This document shows positions 28,059 to 37,400 of a DNA stretch of 64,000 bases, piece after piece; the first letter of the stretch is position 1; each line of letters opens with the position of its first letter. The stretch comes from an uncultured Campylobacter sp. (GTDB lineage: Bacteria > Campylobacterota > Campylobacteria > Campylobacterales > Campylobacteraceae), in contig NZ_CAJPQR010000004.1 in assembly GCF_905372745.1 (NCBI RefSeq), positions 1 through 64,000 of the forward strand, read 5' to 3'. The notes under the pieces were generated by a model. The model was not told where the DNA came from and did not search any database. It saw only the letters and a program-made list of their open reading frames with translations. The translations under genes were made by a program, and so were the position numbers.

Positions 28059-29705
28059 ATGCAAGAGGTGTTTTTGCAAAATTACGATCCCGCGGGTAAC
28101 ATTTGGCTCAGCGCGGCTGCGGCGGCTTTGCCCATAGGCGTGTTTTTGCTCTGCTTGACGGTTTTTAAGCTAAAAGGCTACGTCGCGGCGTTTCTAACCG
28201 TCGCAGCCAGCCTTGCCGTGGCGATTATATTTTATAAGATGCCTGCGGTTACGGCGTTTATGAGCTTTGCTTACGGTTTTTTCTACGGGCTTTGGCCGAT
28301 AGCTTGGATTATTTTGTGCGCGATTTTTCTTTATAAACTTAGCGTAAAATCAGGCTACTTCGAGACGCTAAAGGCCTCTATTACGGCTATTAGCCCCGAT
28401 TGCCGCATTCAGGTTATTTTAATAGCGTTTAGTTTCGGTTCGTTTTTAGAAGGAGCCATAGGCTTTGGCGCGCCGGTTGCGATTTGCGCGGCTTTGCTTA
28501 TGGGGCTTGGGCTAAAGCCTTTAAGCGCGGCCGGACTTAGTATGATAGCAAACACGGCGGGAGCGGCGTTTGGGGCCGTGGGCATACCGGTTACGGCGCT
28601 TAGCGGTACCGTAAACGTCGATGCGCAGCTAATCTCTACGATGACGGCTAGGATGCTACCGCCCATTACCTTTACGCTGCCTTTTTTACTCGTGTTTTTA
28701 GTTAGCGGATTTAGGGGAGTTTTAGGCGTTTTGCCTCACGTTGTTACGGCGGCGGCTAGCTACACTATCGCGCAGTACGCTACGGCTAAATTTTTAGGCC
28801 CGGAGCTGGTAAATATCATCGCCGCTATCGTCTCCATCGTCATGCTTTGGGCGGCGCTTAGAATTTGGAAGATTAAAGACGTATTTAGAGTAAGCGGGCA
28901 AAGCGAGGCAAAAGAGGGCGTAAGCCTAAGCGCTAAAGACGCGTTTAAAGCTTGGCTTCCTTTTATCCTCATTATCGCGGCTATAGTCGTTTGGAACAGC
29001 TCAGGTTTTAAATCTCTCGTGGATTTTGCTACGTTTAAATTTGAAGTCGCAAACTTGCATAATCTAACCGCATCAAATTCGCCTATCTCGCAGGGCGTGC
29101 AAGCTATTAGCGCCGTTTATACGTGGGACGCGCTAAAGGCTACGGGAACGGCGATACTGCTAGCCGCGATTCTTACGACGCTGATTTTAAAGATAAACCC
29201 CAAAATCGCAGTCGCTTCCGCAAAAGAGGCGGCAAAGGAGATGGCTTTTCCCATCGTTACGATAGGCTTTATCGTCGCGTACGCCTACGTGGCTAAATAT
29301 AGCGGTCAGGCCGCGACTATGGGCCTAGCGCTATCAAGCACGGGCAACGCGTTTGGCTTTTTCTCGCCCGTCATCGGTTGGCTGGGCGTATTTTTAACGG
29401 GCTCGGTTACCAGCGCGAATTTGCTTTTCGGTACGCTTCAGCAAGTAACGGCAAATCAGCTAAGCGTACCCGACGTTATTTTTATGGCGGCAAACACCGT
29501 GGGCGGCGTCGTGGGTAAAATCATTAGTCCGCAAAGTATCGCCGTAGCGTGCGCGGCGGTGGGAATGGCCGGACGCGAGAGCGAAGTGCTTAAATTTACG
29601 CTTAAATACTCGCTTTTATTTATAGTTTTGGCTAGCTTCATCACGTGGGCGGTTATACATCTGTTTCCGCAGCTCGTGCCCGTAGTTACGAATTTTAGAC
29701 CTTAA
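28059..29705 (+). CDS. lctP: L-lactate permease
   Basis: 548 residues with about 13 membrane segments. Typical lactate permease regions include EGAIGFGAPVAICAALLMGL, TGSVTSANLLFGTLQ and KIISPQSIAVACAAVGMAG. A strong ribosome site (GGAGG) precedes the ATG; the in-frame TTG one codon earlier is not needed. In C. jejuni this gene is followed by the lutABC-type lactate oxidation genes, whereas here only a damaged lutC follows. Confidence 0.93.
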   Translation: MQEVFLQNYDPAGNIWLSAAAAALPIGVFLLCLTVFKLKGYVAAFLTVAASLAVAIIFYKMPAVTAFMSFAYGFFYGLWPIAWIILCAIFLYKLSVKSGYFETLKASITAISPDCRIQVILIAFSFGSFLEGAIGFGAPVAICAALLMGLGLKPLSAAGLSMIANTAGAAFGAVGIPVTALSGTVNVDAQLISTMTARMLPPITFTLPFLLVFLVSGFRGVLGVLPHVVTAAASYTIAQYATAKFLGPELVNIIAAIVSIVMLWAALRIWKIKDVFRVSGQSEAKEGVSLSAKDAFKAWLPFILIIAAIVVWNSSGFKSLVDFATFKFEVANLHNLTASNSPISQGVQAISAVYTWDALKATGTAILLAAILTTLILKINPKIAVASAKEAAKEMAFPIVTIGFIVAYAYVAKYSGQAATMGLALSSTGNAFGFFSPVIGWLGVFLTGSVTSANLLFGTLQQVTANQLSVPDVIFMAANTVGGVVGKIISPQSIAVACAAVGMAGRESEVLKFTLKYSLLFIVLASFITWAVIHLFPQLVPVVTNFRP

Positions 29706-29715
29706 AGGAGGAAAA

Positions 29716-30252
29716 ATGAAAAGAGTTTATATGTTTTTCTCTGCTATGAATAGCAGAGAAAAGTCCTAAAGTAAGGCCTTTGTACAAAGAAGTCAAAATT
29801 TAATCGCCGATATAAACGCGATAATCAAGCAACAAAACGCTAAAAATTTAATCTATCCCGCAGACTTGCCTATCGACGTATCGCAGGTAGAAGCGGAAGT
29901 AAAATTCGCCTTTGATAGGCCCGTGGAGGAGTTTAAATCAGAGCTTTTTAACTACGACGTCTCTATAATCAAAGCAACCAAAGCCGTTAGTTCGCACGGC
30001 GTTTTTTGCGTAATCTCAAGCAAGAGCCAACCAAGACTGCTAAGCCTAACGCCAAGACTTTGCATAGTGCTGTTAAAAAAGCAAGACGTGGTAAAAAGCC
30101 TATCTGCGTGCCTAAACGAGATAAAAAAAGAAAACGAAAAGTTGCCGACTAATATCCTTTTCATCTGCGGCCCTTCAAGGACTTCCGATATCGAGCTCGT
30201 GCCGGTTTTGGGCGTGCACGGCTCGCAGATAGTTTATGTTTTGGTTTATTAA
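29716..30252 (+). pseudogene. lutC: lutC-like gene interrupted by a stop; lutA and lutB missing
   Basis: A ribosome site (AAAGGAGGAAAA) and ATG at 29716 open a frame reading MKRVYMFFSAMNSREKS, then TAA at 29767. The same frame then continues for 160 codons: VEAEVKFAFDRPVEEF, ATKAVSSHGVFCVIS, and the LutC/LUD hallmark CGPSRTSDIE with VLGVHG near the end. MKRVYMF looks like the first codons of a lutA-type gene, and MNSREK like the start of lutC, so a deletion of lutA and lutB is likely. A shorter protein from an internal ATG at 29866 is possible but would lack the domain start. Confidence 0.75.
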
Positions 30253-30324
30253 ATTTACTCGCTAAATTCGGGGCAATCGTTTGAAATTCGTTTGCTCCGC
30301 CTGCTAAATTTAAACTTTTTTGGA

Positions 30325-30330
30325 TATAAT
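30325..30330 (+). promoter_or_regulatory. Likely -10 box for efp
   Basis: TATAAT in TTTTTTGGATATAAT, 28 bases before the efp start. Confidence 0.5.
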
Positions 30331-30357
30331 CAACCATTTTTAAATCAAGGAGAAAAA

Positions 30358-30924
30358 ATGGCAACCTATTCTATGGGCGACCTAAAAAAAGGACTAAAGA
30401 TCGAGCTAGACGGCGTTCCGTATAAAGTCGTCGAGTATCAGCACGTAAAACCGGGCAAGGGCGCGGCTTTCGTTCGCGCAAAAATCAAATCTTTCATCGA
30501 CGGCAAAGTGCTTGAAAAGACGTTTCATGCGGGCGACAAATGCGATCAGCCGAATTTGGAAGAAAAAGAGATGCAGTATCTTTACGACGACGGTGAGTTC
30601 TGTCAGTTTATGGACACTGCGACCTACGAGCAAGTAGCGATCAGCGACGATGACGTGGGCGATGTTAAAAAATGGATGATAGACGGCATGATGGTTGAGA
30701 TTTTGTTTCACAACGGCAAGGCTATCGGCGTAGAGGTGCCGCAAGTAGTCGAGCTAAAGATCGTCGAAACTCCGCCGAATTTTAAAGGCGACACCCAGGG
30801 CGGTAAAAAGCCTGCTACGCTTGAGAGCGGCGCGGTCGTACAGATACCTTTCCACGTGCTTGAGGGCGAGGTCATCCGCGTAGATACCGTCCGCGGCGAA
30901 TACATCGAGCGCGCAAATAAATAA
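30358..30924 (+). CDS. efp: Elongation factor P
   Basis: 188 residues starting MATYSMGDLKKGLKIELDG, with AAGGAG just upstream. Three beta-barrel domains; the loop HVKPGKGAAFVR carries the modifiable lysine, and the C-terminal signature VEVPQVVELKIVETPPNFKG is intact. It relieves ribosome stalling at proline runs. Confidence 0.96.
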   Translation: MATYSMGDLKKGLKIELDGVPYKVVEYQHVKPGKGAAFVRAKIKSFIDGKVLEKTFHAGDKCDQPNLEEKEMQYLYDDGEFCQFMDTATYEQVAISDDDVGDVKKWMIDGMMVEILFHNGKAIGVEVPQVVELKIVETPPNFKGDTQGGKKPATLESGAVVQIPFHVLEGEVIRVDTVRGEYIERANK

Positions 30925-30931
30925 TCGCAGT

Positions 30932-30961
30932 CGTCAAATTTGATGAAAGCAAAATTTGACG
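30932..30961. repeat. Inverted repeat after efp
   Basis: CGTCAAATTT at 30932-30941 is the exact reverse complement of AAATTTGACG at 30952-30961. No T-run follows, so it is not a simple terminator. It is built around the AAATTT word that is common in this genome. Confidence 0.55.
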
Positions 30962-31568
30962 AGCTTATAGCCCGAGTAAAGCCGCTGTTTAAAGATAACG
31001 GCTTTACCAAAAGCGGGCTAAATTTCTACAAAAATACTCCCGAATTTATCTATAATCGAAAATTTTAAAAAGATGGCGGCGATACCGCATTTGAAAACCA
31101 GATCTTACGTAAACTGCGGCATTTAGGGCGCGTTTGTAGGCGCCGCAACCGGCAAGGCATTCGTCTTAAAACCCAAAGAATACGAATGCCATTTTAGGGA
31201 TAGAATTTCATTTATCGTGGGCTCCAAAACGCCTTACTATGAAATCAACGAAAATACCGACGCGGCAGCGCTTTGCGAAAATTTAACGAGTGATTTAAGA
31301 GCGGTATTTAGATTTTTTGACGCAGTAAACCGAACGAAATTTGATTGATTTGATGCTAGAGCGAAACGGTCTAGCGGTGATTGACCGGCTTTTTGAATAT
31401 TTACTCATAATGCACGAACAAGAAATTTTGACCCGCCAAGCGTTAAGTTTGTTTGAAAAACATGGAAATGAAGCTAGATGGAAAATTTTTGAGAGGCGTA
31501 TAAACGATTTGCTGAAAAAATATGAAAAAGACGAGATAAAATTTGAAAAAATAAAAGCCAAGGCCTAA
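30943..31568 (+). pseudogene. DUF4304-like gene broken by frameshifts
   Basis: Starts ATG 30943 and reads FDELIARVKPLFKDNGFTKS then LNFYKN, the usual opening of DUF4304 proteins, to a TAA about 40 codons in. Coding continues in other frames: YVNCGI, then YECHFRDRISFIVGSKTPYY, then after 31340 a third frame reading AVIDRLFEYLLIMHEQEI and ending KAKA at 31568. At least two frameshifts and two stops, so the gene is dead. Family name is from the N-terminal pattern and moderate in certainty. Confidence 0.65.
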
Positions 31569-31583
31569 GCCTTAGCTTAGACT

Positions 31584-31835
31584 TTAGGCTGATTTTTTAA
31601 CGCTATCGACCAAAGCAACGATCTCTTCGTGATTTGGCAGGGCGTTTACGTCCGTACCGATGAGATCTTTTTTAGAAAAGACTACTTTTCCGTCTACTTC
31701 AACTATGAAGTTTCCGCCGCTACCGACGGTTTTGCTAATTTTAGCACCTGGAATTTGACTTAAAAATTCTTCTTCTACACGAGAAGCTACCGGTCTATAG
31801 TTTCAAGAATTGCAATACGTAATCTTTACTTCCAT
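31584..31835 (-). CDS. SelW/Rdx-family selenoprotein with in-frame TGA (Sec)
   Basis: 83 residues if TGA at 31803-31805 is read as selenocysteine. The start MEVKITYCNS is followed by Sec11 then NYRPVASRVEEEFL, giving the CxxU redox motif C8-N-S-U11 of the SelW thioredoxin-like family. The frame continues past the TGA with GSGGNFIVEVDGKVVFSKKD and stops at TAA. A hairpin placed as a bacterial SECIS lies 21 bases after the TGA (31772-31786). Ribosome site GGAAGG and a minus-strand -10 box at 31866 support expression. Ordinary gene finding would miss it or call only the part after the TGA. The selenocysteine insertion genes (selA, selB, selC) are not in this window; Campylobacter uses Sec in formate dehydrogenase. 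Confidence 0.85.
31772..31786 (-). promoter_or_regulatory. Candidate bacterial SECIS hairpin
   Basis: On the mRNA strand CTTCT pairs with AGAAG around the loop CGTGT, beginning 21 bases after the TGA. A G at loop position 2 and this spacing agree with the known bacterial SECIS rules (G among the first loop bases, loop about 16-37 bases from the UGA). Confidence 0.6.
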
Positions 31836-31865
31836 TTTCCTTCCTTTCGAATTTAAAGTGGCGCG

Positions 31866-31871
31866 ATTATA
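31866..31871 (-). promoter_or_regulatory. Likely -10 box for the selenoprotein gene
   Basis: TATAAT on the minus strand in GCGCTATAATCGCG, about 31 bases before the start codon. It is back to back with the promoter of the DJ-1 gene. Confidence 0.5.
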
Positions 31872-31893
31872 GCGCAAATTTAGCAAACGAGAG

Positions 31894-31899
31894 TATAAT
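31894..31899 (+). promoter_or_regulatory. Likely -10 box for the DJ-1 family gene
   Basis: TATAAT 26 bases before the start at 31925, with AAGGAG as ribosome site. Confidence 0.5.
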
Positions 31900-31924
31900 A
31901 ATCCGAAAATTTAAGGAGAAAATT

Positions 31925-32473
31925 ATGAAAAAAGTTGCCGTGATTTTTGCCGACGGGTTTGAGGAGATAGAGGGCGTTAGCATCGTGGACGTGCTTAGAC
32001 GAGGCGGCGTAGAAGTCGATATCGTCGGGCTTGATAAGCTGCCTATAGCAGGCGCTCACGGAGTGAAATTCGTCTGCGATATGACGCTTTACGATCTTGA
32101 GGAGGAGGACTACGATATGCTAGTTTTGCCGGGCGGTCAGCCGGGCGTCTCAAATATCGAGGGAAATCTAAAAATGAGAGAAATTATAAAGCGTTTCGAT
32201 AAAAAAGGTAAATTTATAGCAGCCATCTGCGCCGCGCCGATCGCTCTTGACGCCGCAGAGATTGTTAGAAGCGAGTTTACCTGCTATCCTGGCTGCGAAA
32301 AAGCCGTACGCGGCGGAAGCTACGTAAGCAATAGAAACGTCGTGCAAAGCGGCCATATCATTACCTCAAGAGGTCCCGCCACGGCAATGGAGTTTGCTTT
32401 GGAGTTGCTTAAAATTTTAGGCGGCGAGCAAATTTACGCAGAAGTAAAAGAGGGCTTGCTGTTCGTAAAATAA
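31925..32473 (+). CDS. DJ-1/PfpI-family protein
   Basis: 182 residues. The nucleophile elbow carries C102 (FIAAICAAPIALDAAE), and the conserved acidic motif GFEEIE lies at 11-16. Also present are VLPGGQPGVSNI and the C-terminal SRGPATAMEFALELLKIL. Proteins of this group are linked to oxidative stress and glyoxal handling; the precise activity is unknown. Diverges from the SelW-type gene, another redox protein. Confidence 0.9.
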   Translation: MKKVAVIFADGFEEIEGVSIVDVLRRGGVEVDIVGLDKLPIAGAHGVKFVCDMTLYDLEEEDYDMLVLPGGQPGVSNIEGNLKMREIIKRFDKKGKFIAAICAAPIALDAAEIVRSEFTCYPGCEKAVRGGSYVSNRNVVQSGHIITSRGPATAMEFALELLKILGGEQIYAEVKEGLLFVK

Positions 32474-32779
32474 AACGGCACAAAGCCCAGGCGATAAATT
32501 TAGAGCAAAAATTAACGTAGCTTTGCCCGCTCTTTCTCGCCGAGTTTTTATTTACGCGCGAGAAATAGGCTTTTGTATGAAGCCGTTTTCTAAGCCCTAA
32601 AAGCTTGCCGGTTTGAAAAATCGGCTAAATTTTGCTGCATTAAAGAGCTTGCGGATATACTGATTGGTAAATTTAATACTAAATTATAAAAAGCGAGCTT
32701 TTTATCTAGCTTTTTTATTTAAATTCAGGTATTATCCCTTAACCGATTTATCGGGAATTTGATTTAAGGAAACGTTACT
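32474..32779. other. Intergenic region before the RRM gene
   Basis: About 305 bases. AAAAAG at 32687 and CTTTTT around 32697 form a small hairpin that might terminate transcription, and the RRM promoter should lie after it. Nothing else seen. Confidence 0.35.
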
Positions 32780-33025
32780 GTGAATATTTACGTCGGTAAC
32801 TTGTCATATCGCATGACTGAGGCAGAGCTTAAGGATACATTTGCGCCGTTTGGCGAAGTAAAACGCGCGAAAATCGTCAAAGATCGCGACACGAATCGCT
32901 CAAAAGGATTTGGATTCGTCGAGATAGAAAACGACGCAGACGCGCTAAAAGCGATCGAAGCGCTAAACAACAAGGAAGTAGGCGGCAGAGCCCTAAGAGT
33001 AAACGAATCTAAACCTAAAGAATAA
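32780..33025 (+). CDS. RRM-type RNA-binding protein
   Basis: 81 residues from a GTG start with AAGGA upstream. RNP2 is IYVGNL (3-8) and RNP1 is KGFGFVEI (42-49), both intact, so it should bind single-stranded RNA. It is a single RRM with a short charged tail, like the small Rbp proteins of cyanobacteria and many epsilonproteobacteria. A terminator follows at 33031. Confidence 0.92.
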   Translation: MNIYVGNLSYRMTEAELKDTFAPFGEVKRAKIVKDRDTNRSKGFGFVEIENDADALKAIEALNNKEVGGRALRVNESKPKE

Positions 33026-33030
33026 TCCGG

Positions 33031-33051
33031 CCGTCAAATCTGACGGCTTTT
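33031..33051 (+). terminator. Rho-independent terminator after the RRM gene
   Basis: CCGTCA at 33031-33036 pairs with TGACGG at 33041-33046 across the loop AATC, followed by CTTTT. Confidence 0.75.
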
Positions 33052-33095
33052 AACTAATTTTTAAATTTAAGCTTTTTAACCAAATTTCGCTCCAA

Positions 33096-34130
33096 ATGAA
33101 CCAAAAAATCACATCTCGTATCGCTCCGACGCCAAGCGGCTTTTTGCACGTGGGCAATGTTTACAACTTCTTACTAACATATCTTTTTACTCGCGCATTT
33201 GATGGTATTTTATACTTAAGGATCGACGACTACGACCTGCCGCGCTACCGCAGGCAATACGTGGAAAATATCTTTCGCGTGCTTGATATGCTGGGCATTG
33301 ATTTTGACGGCGGGCCTAGCGGAGTGGGGGAATTTGAGAGTAAATTTAGCTCCAAATTTCGCCTCGGCGCCTACCAAAACGCGCTAAAAAAGCTCGAGCA
33401 AAAAGGCGTTTGCTACGCTTGCGAGTGCTCGCACTCGATGAAAAGCTCGTTTAAAAACGGCATTTACGCGCGGGTTTGCGCGGATAAAAATCTTAAATTT
33501 AAAAAAGACGAAACGGCCATGCGACTACGCGTCCTTGACGAGGCGATTTGTGTCCGGCAAAATTTGATAAAATTTGACGCTTTGGGGCGCGGCTCCGGCG
33601 GAGGCAAACTAGGCGATAAGAAATTTAACCCAAACGCGGTAGAAAATCCGGAAGAACGCATTTTAAATTCGGCAAATTCGGACGGTTTAAATTTGGCGGA
33701 CGAAGCGGCGTTTGAAACGGAAAAATTCGCGCAAACTCAAAGCGTAAATTTGGCGCAAATTTTGGGCGATTTCGTCGTTTGGAAAAAGGACGATACGCCC
33801 GCGTATAATCTCGCTAGCCTCGTGGACGACGAGATGCTGGGTGTAAATTTGCTCGTGAGAGGCGAGGATCTGCTCGCGTGCTCGGCGGCGCAAAAGTACG
33901 CAGCGCAAATTTTGGGTTACGATTTTGCGGGCGTGAATTTCATCCACCACGGCTTACTAGCGCAGAGCGGCAAAAAGCTATCCAAGAGCTCGAGCGCGCC
34001 GGCGGTGAGCGTAGCGGACGGCGCCAAAATCCACTATAAATTCGCCGCTCTTAAGCTTGGTCTTGACGCGTCAAAATGCGATACTCTGTCAAATTTGCTT
34101 GAGATATTTAAAGAGAAATTTGGCCGATAA
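33096..34130 (+). CDS. gluQ: Glutamyl-Q tRNA(Asp) synthetase-like protein
   Basis: 344 residues. Class I synthetase motifs: HVGN at 18-21 (HIGH-type) and KLSKSS near the C-terminus (KMSKS-type). The zinc site C109-x-C111, Y124-xxx-C128 is that of GluQ, which attaches glutamate to queuosine in tRNA-Asp and lacks the anticodon-binding domain of GluRS. About 55 low-complexity residues (GRGSGGGKLGDKKFNPN onward, roughly 165-220) are inserted ahead of GDFVVWKKDDTPAYNLA, which is unusual. No clear ribosome site; the start is the first ATG. Confidence 0.85.
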   Translation: MNQKITSRIAPTPSGFLHVGNVYNFLLTYLFTRAFDGILYLRIDDYDLPRYRRQYVENIFRVLDMLGIDFDGGPSGVGEFESKFSSKFRLGAYQNALKKLEQKGVCYACECSHSMKSSFKNGIYARVCADKNLKFKKDETAMRLRVLDEAICVRQNLIKFDALGRGSGGGKLGDKKFNPNAVENPEERILNSANSDGLNLADEAAFETEKFAQTQSVNLAQILGDFVVWKKDDTPAYNLASLVDDEMLGVNLLVRGEDLLACSAAQKYAAQILGYDFAGVNFIHHGLLAQSGKKLSKSSSAPAVSVADGAKIHYKFAALKLGLDASKCDTLSNLLEIFKEKFGR

Positions 34131-34472
34131 ATTTAAACTCACTACTTGTATTTTTTAAATTTTAAATTTAAAAAGCACGGTAATTTTTATCCGCCTTATC
34201 CAAATTTTTCTTAATCCCCTCGTAATCGTGCTTCAAATTTTTATTACACTCGCAAGGTTTCGTCAAATTTACCGCTCAAATTTAAGCTAAATTCGGAGCC
34301 GTAAATTTAAACCGAGTCGTCCCCACCTCAGTCGTCAAATTTGAGCTCAAATTTGACGAAAAGCCCACACCAGCAGCCTGTTTTCCGAGCCTAGCTAAAT
34401 TTAAACAAGACCGATTTATCCACCTAAAAGCAAAGTTTCTGTAAAATCAAAAGCATTAAAAAGGACGAAAAA
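34131..34472. other. Intergenic region before dnaE
   Basis: About 340 bases, dense in AAATTT words and containing one perfect 26-base palindrome (34333-34358). A TAAAAT near 34442 may be the dnaE -10 box, and AAAAGGA near 34460 the ribosome site. Confidence 0.4.
34333..34358. repeat. Perfect 26-base palindrome upstream of dnaE
   Basis: CGTCAAATTTGAG is directly followed by its reverse complement CTCAAATTTGACG. It contains two AAATTT words and lies about 115 bases before dnaE. It could be a terminator-like or regulatory cruciform, but there is no T-run. Confidence 0.7.
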
Positions 34473-37400
34473 ATGAGCGATTTTACAGATTTTACGCACC
34501 TGCACCTGCACACGGAGTATTCGCTGCTTGACGGAGCGAACCGTATCAAAGAGCTAGCTAAAACGCTAAAAAAACAAGGCGTTAAAGCCGCAGCCATCAC
34601 CGACCACGGCAATATGTTCGGCGCTATAGACTTTTATAAAACGATGAAAAATGAAGGCATAAAGCCGCTAATCGGCATCGAAGCCTACATCCACAACGGC
34701 GAGGAGCTGGGAGATAAAAGCACCAAACAGCGCTTTCACCTTTGCCTCATTGCTAAAAACGAAATCGGCTACAAAAACCTGATGTATCTGAGCTCCATGA
34801 GCTATATCGAGGGGTTTTATTATTATCCGCGTATCAACAAAAAGATACTAAAAGAGCACAGCGAGGGCATCATCTGCTCGTCGGCGTGCCTGCAAGGCGA
34901 GGTGAACTGGAACCTCAACCAAAGCGAGCGAAATTTACGTTTCGGCGCGGGCGGATATGAGGCGGCTAGGGAAGCCGCGCTGTGGTACAAAGAGGTCTTT
35001 GGCGATGATTTTTACCTCGAGATCATGCGCCACGGCATCGGCGATCAGCGCAGGATCGACGATGAAATTTTGCGCCTGGCAAAGGAGCTAAATATCAAGG
35101 TCATCGCAACCAACGACACGCACTATACGTTTAAGCAACGCGCGGGAGCTCACGAGGTTTTTATGTGTATCGCGATGAACAAACTGCTAGACGATCCAAA
35201 CCGCCTGCGCCACAGCGTGCATGAATTTTACGTCAAGACGCCTGCGCAGATGAGCGAGCTTTTCGCCGATATCCCCGAAGCCGTCGCAAATACGCAAGAA
35301 ATAGTGGGTAAATGCGATCTTACGATAAAATTAGGCGACGCTACGCCGCCAAATTTTAAATTTACGCTCGAATACGCCGCCGAGCGAAATTTGAGCCTGC
35401 CAGAGCCTGATAAACGCTACAGCATACCAAACGACAGCGTGCTGTTTGAATACGAGTGCAGGCAGGGGCTAGAGGAGAGATTGAAATTTATCCCAGCTGA
35501 GCGCCACGAGGAGTATAAAACCCGTCTGCAACGCGAGATAGATATCATAAACAAGATGAACTTCCCGGGCTATATGATGATCGTTTGGGACTTTATCAAC
35601 GAAGCTAAAAAGCGCGGCGTGCCGGTAGGCCCCGGACGCGGCTCTGCGGCGGGAAGCCTCGTGGCATATAGTCTAAAGATCACCGACCTGGATCCGCTGC
35701 CCTATAACCTGCTTTTCGAGCGTTTTTTGAACCCCGAGCGCGTGAGCATGCCCGATATCGACGTGGACTTTTGTCAAAACCGCCGCGGCGAGATCATCGA
35801 CTACGTTATAGAAAAATACGGTAAATTTAACGTCGCGCAGGTTATTACCTTCGGTAAGCTACTGGCAAAGGGCGTCATCCGCGACGTCGCGCGCGTATGC
35901 GATATGCCCTACGCCGAGGCCGACGCGATGGCAAAACTCATCCCTGACGAGCTAGGCATCACGCTAGAGCAGGCCTTTGAAAAAGAGCCAAAGATCGGCG
36001 AGCTGATAGCAAGCAACTCAAATGCAAATAGAATTTGGAAATTCGCCCTGGATCTAGAGGGTCTAAACCGAAACGCAGGCATGCATGCCGCAGGCGTGGT
36101 CATCTCAAACGAGGAGCTGTGGAACAAAACCCCGCTTTTTCGTCAGCCAAATGCCGAGGAGGATCACTTCGTCACGCAGTATAGCCTAAAGTACCTAGAG
36201 GACGTCGACCTCATCAAATTTGACTTCCTGGGGCTAAAGACTCTAACCGTGATAGACAATGCCGTTAAGCTCGTAAAAAAGAGATTTGGTAAAGAGATCG
36301 TCTGGGAGCAGGTCAATAAAAACGACCCAAAAACCTACGAAACGATCAGTAGCGGCCAGACGCTGGGACTGTTTCAGATAGAAAGCGAAGGTATGCAAAA
36401 AGTCGGAGCCGATATGCGCCCGGACTGCTTCGAGGATATCATCGCTATGATCTCGCTTTACCGCCCGGGTCCGATGGATCTTATACCAGATTTCATCAAG
36501 CGCAAGCACGGCCTGGAGCCTATCACGTACATTTTCCCCGAACTTCAGCCGATACTAGAGCCTACATACGGCGTCATCGTATATCAAGAGCAGGTTATGC
36601 AGATCGTGCAGACTATCGGCGGCTTTTCGCTAGGAGGTGCTGATCTCGTGCGCCGCGCGATGGGTAAAAAGATAAAAGAGGAGATGGATAGGCTAAAGGG
36701 TAAATTTATCGAGGGGGCCGAGGCACAGGGGCTAGACGGCAAAAAGGCCGACGAACTGTTTGAGCTTATTTTACACTTCGCTTCGTACGGATTTAACAAG
36801 TCCCACGCCGCGGCTTACACCTACGTGACCTTTCAAACGGCATATATGAAGACGTACTATCCGGCCGAATTTATGGCGGCTCTCATCACGAGCGAGGAGG
36901 CCAACGCCGATAAGATTTCGCGCTACATAGACGAGTGTAAGCGCCTAGATATCGCTATCCTGCCGCCGTCGGTAAATAAATCGGCCAAAGAATTCTCAGT
37001 CGTTAGCGAAGGCGGCAAGGACGCCATCATCTACGGCCTAGGCGCGATAAAGGGCGTCGGAGGCGCGGCGATAGAAAATATCCTAGAGGAGCAGGCTAAG
37101 GGCGAGTTTAAGGATATCGACGACTTCGTCTCGCGCGTGGATAACTTTAAAGTAAATAAAAAAGTCTTTGAAAGCCTGATAAAATCAGGCTCGTTTGACA
37201 GCTTCGGCCTAACGCGCAAGATGATGCTAAACAACCTAGATAACATCGTAGAGGCATGCAAAAACGCCGCTACTATCAAGAAAAACGCGGCCGAGAGTCT
37301 GTTTGGCGACGACGAGAGCATGGCGACGGTTAAAACTAGTCTCGTGCGCGACGACTCCGAGCTAGAGCTAAAAACCAAGCTCAAATTTGAACTAGAAAGC

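Noticed and set aside
31584..31802. Selenoprotein gene as a simple pseudogene
   Set aside because: Only one stop interrupts the frame, it is TGA, it falls exactly at the catalytic CxxU position, and a SECIS-like hairpin follows.
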